Shown here piece after piece: positions 61,999 through 64,000 of a DNA stretch of 64,000 nt. Under the pieces are notes generated by a model. The model saw only the letters and a list, made by a program, of their open reading frames with translations. It was not told the origin of the DNA and did no database searches. The translations under genes were made by a program, and so were the position numbers. Each line of letters begins with the position of its first letter. Positions within the stretch are counted from its first letter, which is position 1. The DNA comes from Caulobacter segnis (GTDB lineage: Bacteria > Pseudomonadota > Alphaproteobacteria > Caulobacterales > Caulobacteraceae), in NCBI RefSeq assembly GCF_023935105.1, contig NZ_CP096040.1, positions 2,108,001-2,172,000 of the forward strand. Reading direction: 5' to 3'.

Positions 61999-63549
61999 TC
62001 AGTGCGCGCCGGCGGCTCGGAGGCGATCGCCGAAGGCGCAGGACGGGGGCAGCTCGACCTCGACCCCGGCCCTGGCCTTGCCCTTCAGCCAATCGCTGAG
62101 CGCCTCGGCGACGGTGTGGTCCAGGCTGGTCAGGCCGCGGGTGTCCAGGGTCACGCGACCGTTGTTCGGCGCGCTGTCCAGGACCTTGGCGATCTTGGGC
62201 AGCTGGACGAACGTGGCCGCGCCTTCCAGGCGGATCTCGCTCTCGTCGGGGCCCAGCTCGCGCTGGAACACGTTGAGGCGCATCTTCTTGAGGTTGGGGA
62301 CCAGCTCCAGCAGCGTCAGGGCCATGCCGACCAGCACGCCGGTCAGAAGGTCCGTGGCCACCACCATCACGAAGGTCGCGCCCCAGATCAGGGCGGGGAG
62401 CAGACCGTAGCGGGCGAACAGGTGACGCACGTGCTGCAGGCTGACCAGCTTCCAGCCCGTGACGACCAGGACGCCGGCCAGGGCCGCGCTGGGCACCATG
62501 CGCAGCAGCCAGGGCAGCAGGGCCACGAAGCCCAGGATCCAGACGCCATGCAGGATCGCCGACATGCGGCTCATGGCGCCGGCCTGGACGTTGGCCGAGC
62601 TGCGCACGATCACGCCGGTCATCGGCAGGGCGCCGACCAGGCCGCACAGCATGTTGCCGACGCCCTGGGCGCCAAGCTCCTTGTTGTACTTGGTGCGCTC
62701 GCCGTCATGCATGCGGTCGACGGCGGCCGCCGACAGCAGGGTCTCGGCCGAGGCGATGAAGGCCACCGCGATGGCGGTCACCAGCAGCATCGGATCCGAC
62801 ATCCGCGCGAAGTCGGCGACACCGGGGATGGCGATGGCGGCGGTGATCGATTCCGGCACCACGATCTTCTTGACGTCCAGCGCCAGGACGGTGGCCAAGA
62901 CGGTGCCGGCGACAACCCCCAAGAGCGCCCCGGGGACCAGTTTCAAGGCCTTGGGACGGAACTTCTCCCACAGCAGGATCGAGCCGATCGTGACCACGCC
63001 GACGGCCAGGGCGGCCTCGACCTGGGTGAGGGTCGCGAACTGCACGCCAGCCAGGGCGCCGGGGATGGCGGCCAGGTTCTGAAGGCCGTGGGCCTTGGGC
63101 GAGTCACCGAACAGGACGTGGAACTGGCCCGCCACGATCAGCACGCCGATGCCGGCCAGCATGCCGTGCACGACGGCCGGCGAGATGGCGCGGAACCAGT
63201 TGCCCAGCTTGGCGGCGCCGGCGATCAGTTGGATCAGGCCGGCGACGACCAGGATCGGGCCCAGCATGGACAGGCCGTGCTTGGCGACGATCTCGAAGAC
63301 GATGACCGCCAGGCCGGCGGCGGGGCCGCTGACCTGCAGGGGCGAACCGGCCAGGGCGCCGACGATGACGCCGCCGATGATGCCGGTGACCAGGCCGCGT
63401 TCGGCCGGCACGCCGGAGGCGACGGCGATGCCCATGCAGAGGGGCATCGCCACGAGGAAGACGACGATCGAGGCGATGAAGTCGCGCGGCAGGATCGTCG
63501 AGAACCCCGGCTTTTCGCCGGGGGCGGTGGAAGCGGCGGCCTGGGTCAT
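61999..63549 (-). CDS. SulP-family anion transporter, probable bicarbonate
   Basis: This 516-residue membrane protein has 10-14 predicted helices. The SulP signature region is VVFLVAMPLCMGIAVASGVPAERGLVTGIIGG, and it has ALPMTGVIVRSSANVQAGAMSRM. It ends in a C-terminal STAS domain (about residues 420-516). Its start overlaps the stop of a beta-carbonic anhydrase gene by 4 bp. This pairing is common for SulP members that move bicarbonate, so carbon supply for carboxylases such as PEPC is a reasonable role; sulfate transport is the alternative. Confidence 0.9.
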   Translation of the reverse strand: MTQAAASTAPGEKPGFSTILPRDFIASIVVFLVAMPLCMGIAVASGVPAERGLVTGIIGGVIVGALAGSPLQVSGPAAGLAVIVFEIVAKHGLSMLGPILVVAGLIQLIAGAAKLGNWFRAISPAVVHGMLAGIGVLIVAGQFHVLFGDSPKAHGLQNLAAIPGALAGVQFATLTQVEAALAVGVVTIGSILLWEKFRPKALKLVPGALLGVVAGTVLATVLALDVKKIVVPESITAAIAIPGVADFARMSDPMLLVTAIAVAFIASAETLLSAAAVDRMHDGERTKYNKELGAQGVGNMLCGLVGALPMTGVIVRSSANVQAGAMSRMSAILHGVWILGFVALLPWLLRMVPSAALAGVLVVTGWKLVSLQHVRHLFARYGLLPALIWGATFVMVVATDLLTGVLVGMALTLLELVPNLKKMRLNVFQRELGPDESEIRLEGAATFVQLPKIAKVLDSAPNNGRVTLDTRGLTSLDHTVAEALSDWLKGKARAGVEVELPPSCAFGDRLRAAGAH

Positions 63550-64000
63550 TCGGCGGCGATGCCCAGGTGATCGGCGGCGACCATGCGGCGGGCCGGACGC
63601 TGGGCGACCGGCAGCGGCGCGCCTTCGTAGACCTGCTCGAACTGGCCGGTGTCGCCGTTATAGGCCTGGATCTGGCCGGTCTCGATCTCGAAGAACCAGC
63701 CGTGCAGGGTCAGTTCGCCCCGGGCCATGGCCGACGCCACCGACGGGTGGGTGCGCAGATGATTGATCTGGACCACCACGTTTTCCAGCGACAGGGCGCG
63801 GGTGCGGCCGTGGTCGTCGAGGTGTCCGTAGCACGAGCACACCACGCTGTGGGCGGCGTGGGCGTGGCGCAGCCAGGCGGCGACGTTGGGCATCTTCTCC
63901 AGCGCCTCGGGATGCGAGAAGGCCTTCATGGCCCCGCAGTCCGAGTGGCCGCAGACGACGATGTCGCGCACGCCCAGCGCCATCACTGCGTACTCCACGG
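63546..64000 (-). CDS. Beta-carbonic anhydrase, partial (N-terminus cut)
   Basis: The visible 150 residues include the zinc-site HxxC in VVCGHSDCGAMKAF and the family patterns VVVQINHLRTHPSV and LHGWFFEIETGQIQAYN. The first zinc Cys and the dimer start lie beyond the window edge at 64000. It interconverts CO2 and bicarbonate. Its stop overlaps the start of the SulP transporter gene, so both are made together. The true start is not in view. Confidence 0.9.
   Translation of the reverse strand, partial: VEYAVMALGVRDIVVCGHSDCGAMKAFSHPEALEKMPNVAAWLRHAHAAHSVVCSCYGHLDDHGRTRALSLENVVVQINHLRTHPSVASAMARGELTLHGWFFEIETGQIQAYNGDTGQFEQVYEGAPLPVAQRPARRMVAADHLGIAAE

Overview
The window reads as chromosomal DNA of a Caulobacter-like alphaproteobacterium. 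The evidence is high GC, dense genes with ATGA/TGATG overlaps, many TonB-dependent receptors, a MucR-family regulator, a FecI/FecR pair, an EcfG-type promoter motif and dispersed short palindromic repeats. No rRNA, tRNA, CRISPR array, phage or insertion sequence was found. The organism assignment is inference from protein style, not from a marker gene.

Layout. 1-6416: uronate and Entner-Doudoroff catabolism (end of kduI, kduD, KDPG aldolase, KDG kinase) with ppc between; the aldolase-kinase pair sits behind two copies of a TGACACCGGTGTCA-type operator. 6417-7479: palindromic repeats and an unassigned, hairpin-rich stretch. 7480-14225: a membrane-anchored HTH protein with a DUF1244 protein, a prolyl aminopeptidase-like hydrolase, a Phd/VapC-type toxin-antitoxin pair, a cation/proton antiporter and small putative stress genes. 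14246-20369: a flavin-dependent halogenase, a soluble PQQ sugar dehydrogenase, a frameshifted Gfo/Idh oxidoreductase, and an MFS transporter plus hydratase with a variant of the aldolase operator upstream. 20556-28390: a BlaI-like regulator, otsA-otsB, an unusual TonB receptor and a GH15 enzyme (trehalose block). 28604-33284: an L,D-transpeptidase, a DUF882 protein, a GFA protein, pstS behind a three-repeat Pho box, and arsC. 33414-39325: FecI-type sigma factor, FecR, STN-TonB receptor and periplasmic GH37 trehalase. 39458-43930: divergent TonB receptor and phytase-like esterase, then DUF1636. 43927-47736: Tat-exported three-subunit molybdenum hydroxylase. 48050-55543: polyuronate module (beta-helix glycosidase, TonB receptor, Fe(II)/2OG-type protein, alginate lyase/heparinase-like lyase) with a GATATCGATATC operator. 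55518-64000: two-component system, a tail-anchored unknown, a class A PBP, a candidate small RNA, a MucR-like regulator, and a SulP transporter with a beta-carbonic anhydrase cut by the window edge.

Together the genes suggest a plant-polymer scavenger. TonB receptors import oligosaccharides, secreted lyases and glycosidases cut them, and KduI/KduD/KdgK/KDPG aldolase feed pyruvate and triose phosphate to central metabolism. Trehalose is made by OtsAB and broken down by GH37 and probably GH15 enzymes. The least explained parts are the candidate sRNA at 61415-61503, the hairpin-rich gap at 6801-7264, the attenuator-like leader at 4257-4628 and the two operator families that link the carbohydrate genes.
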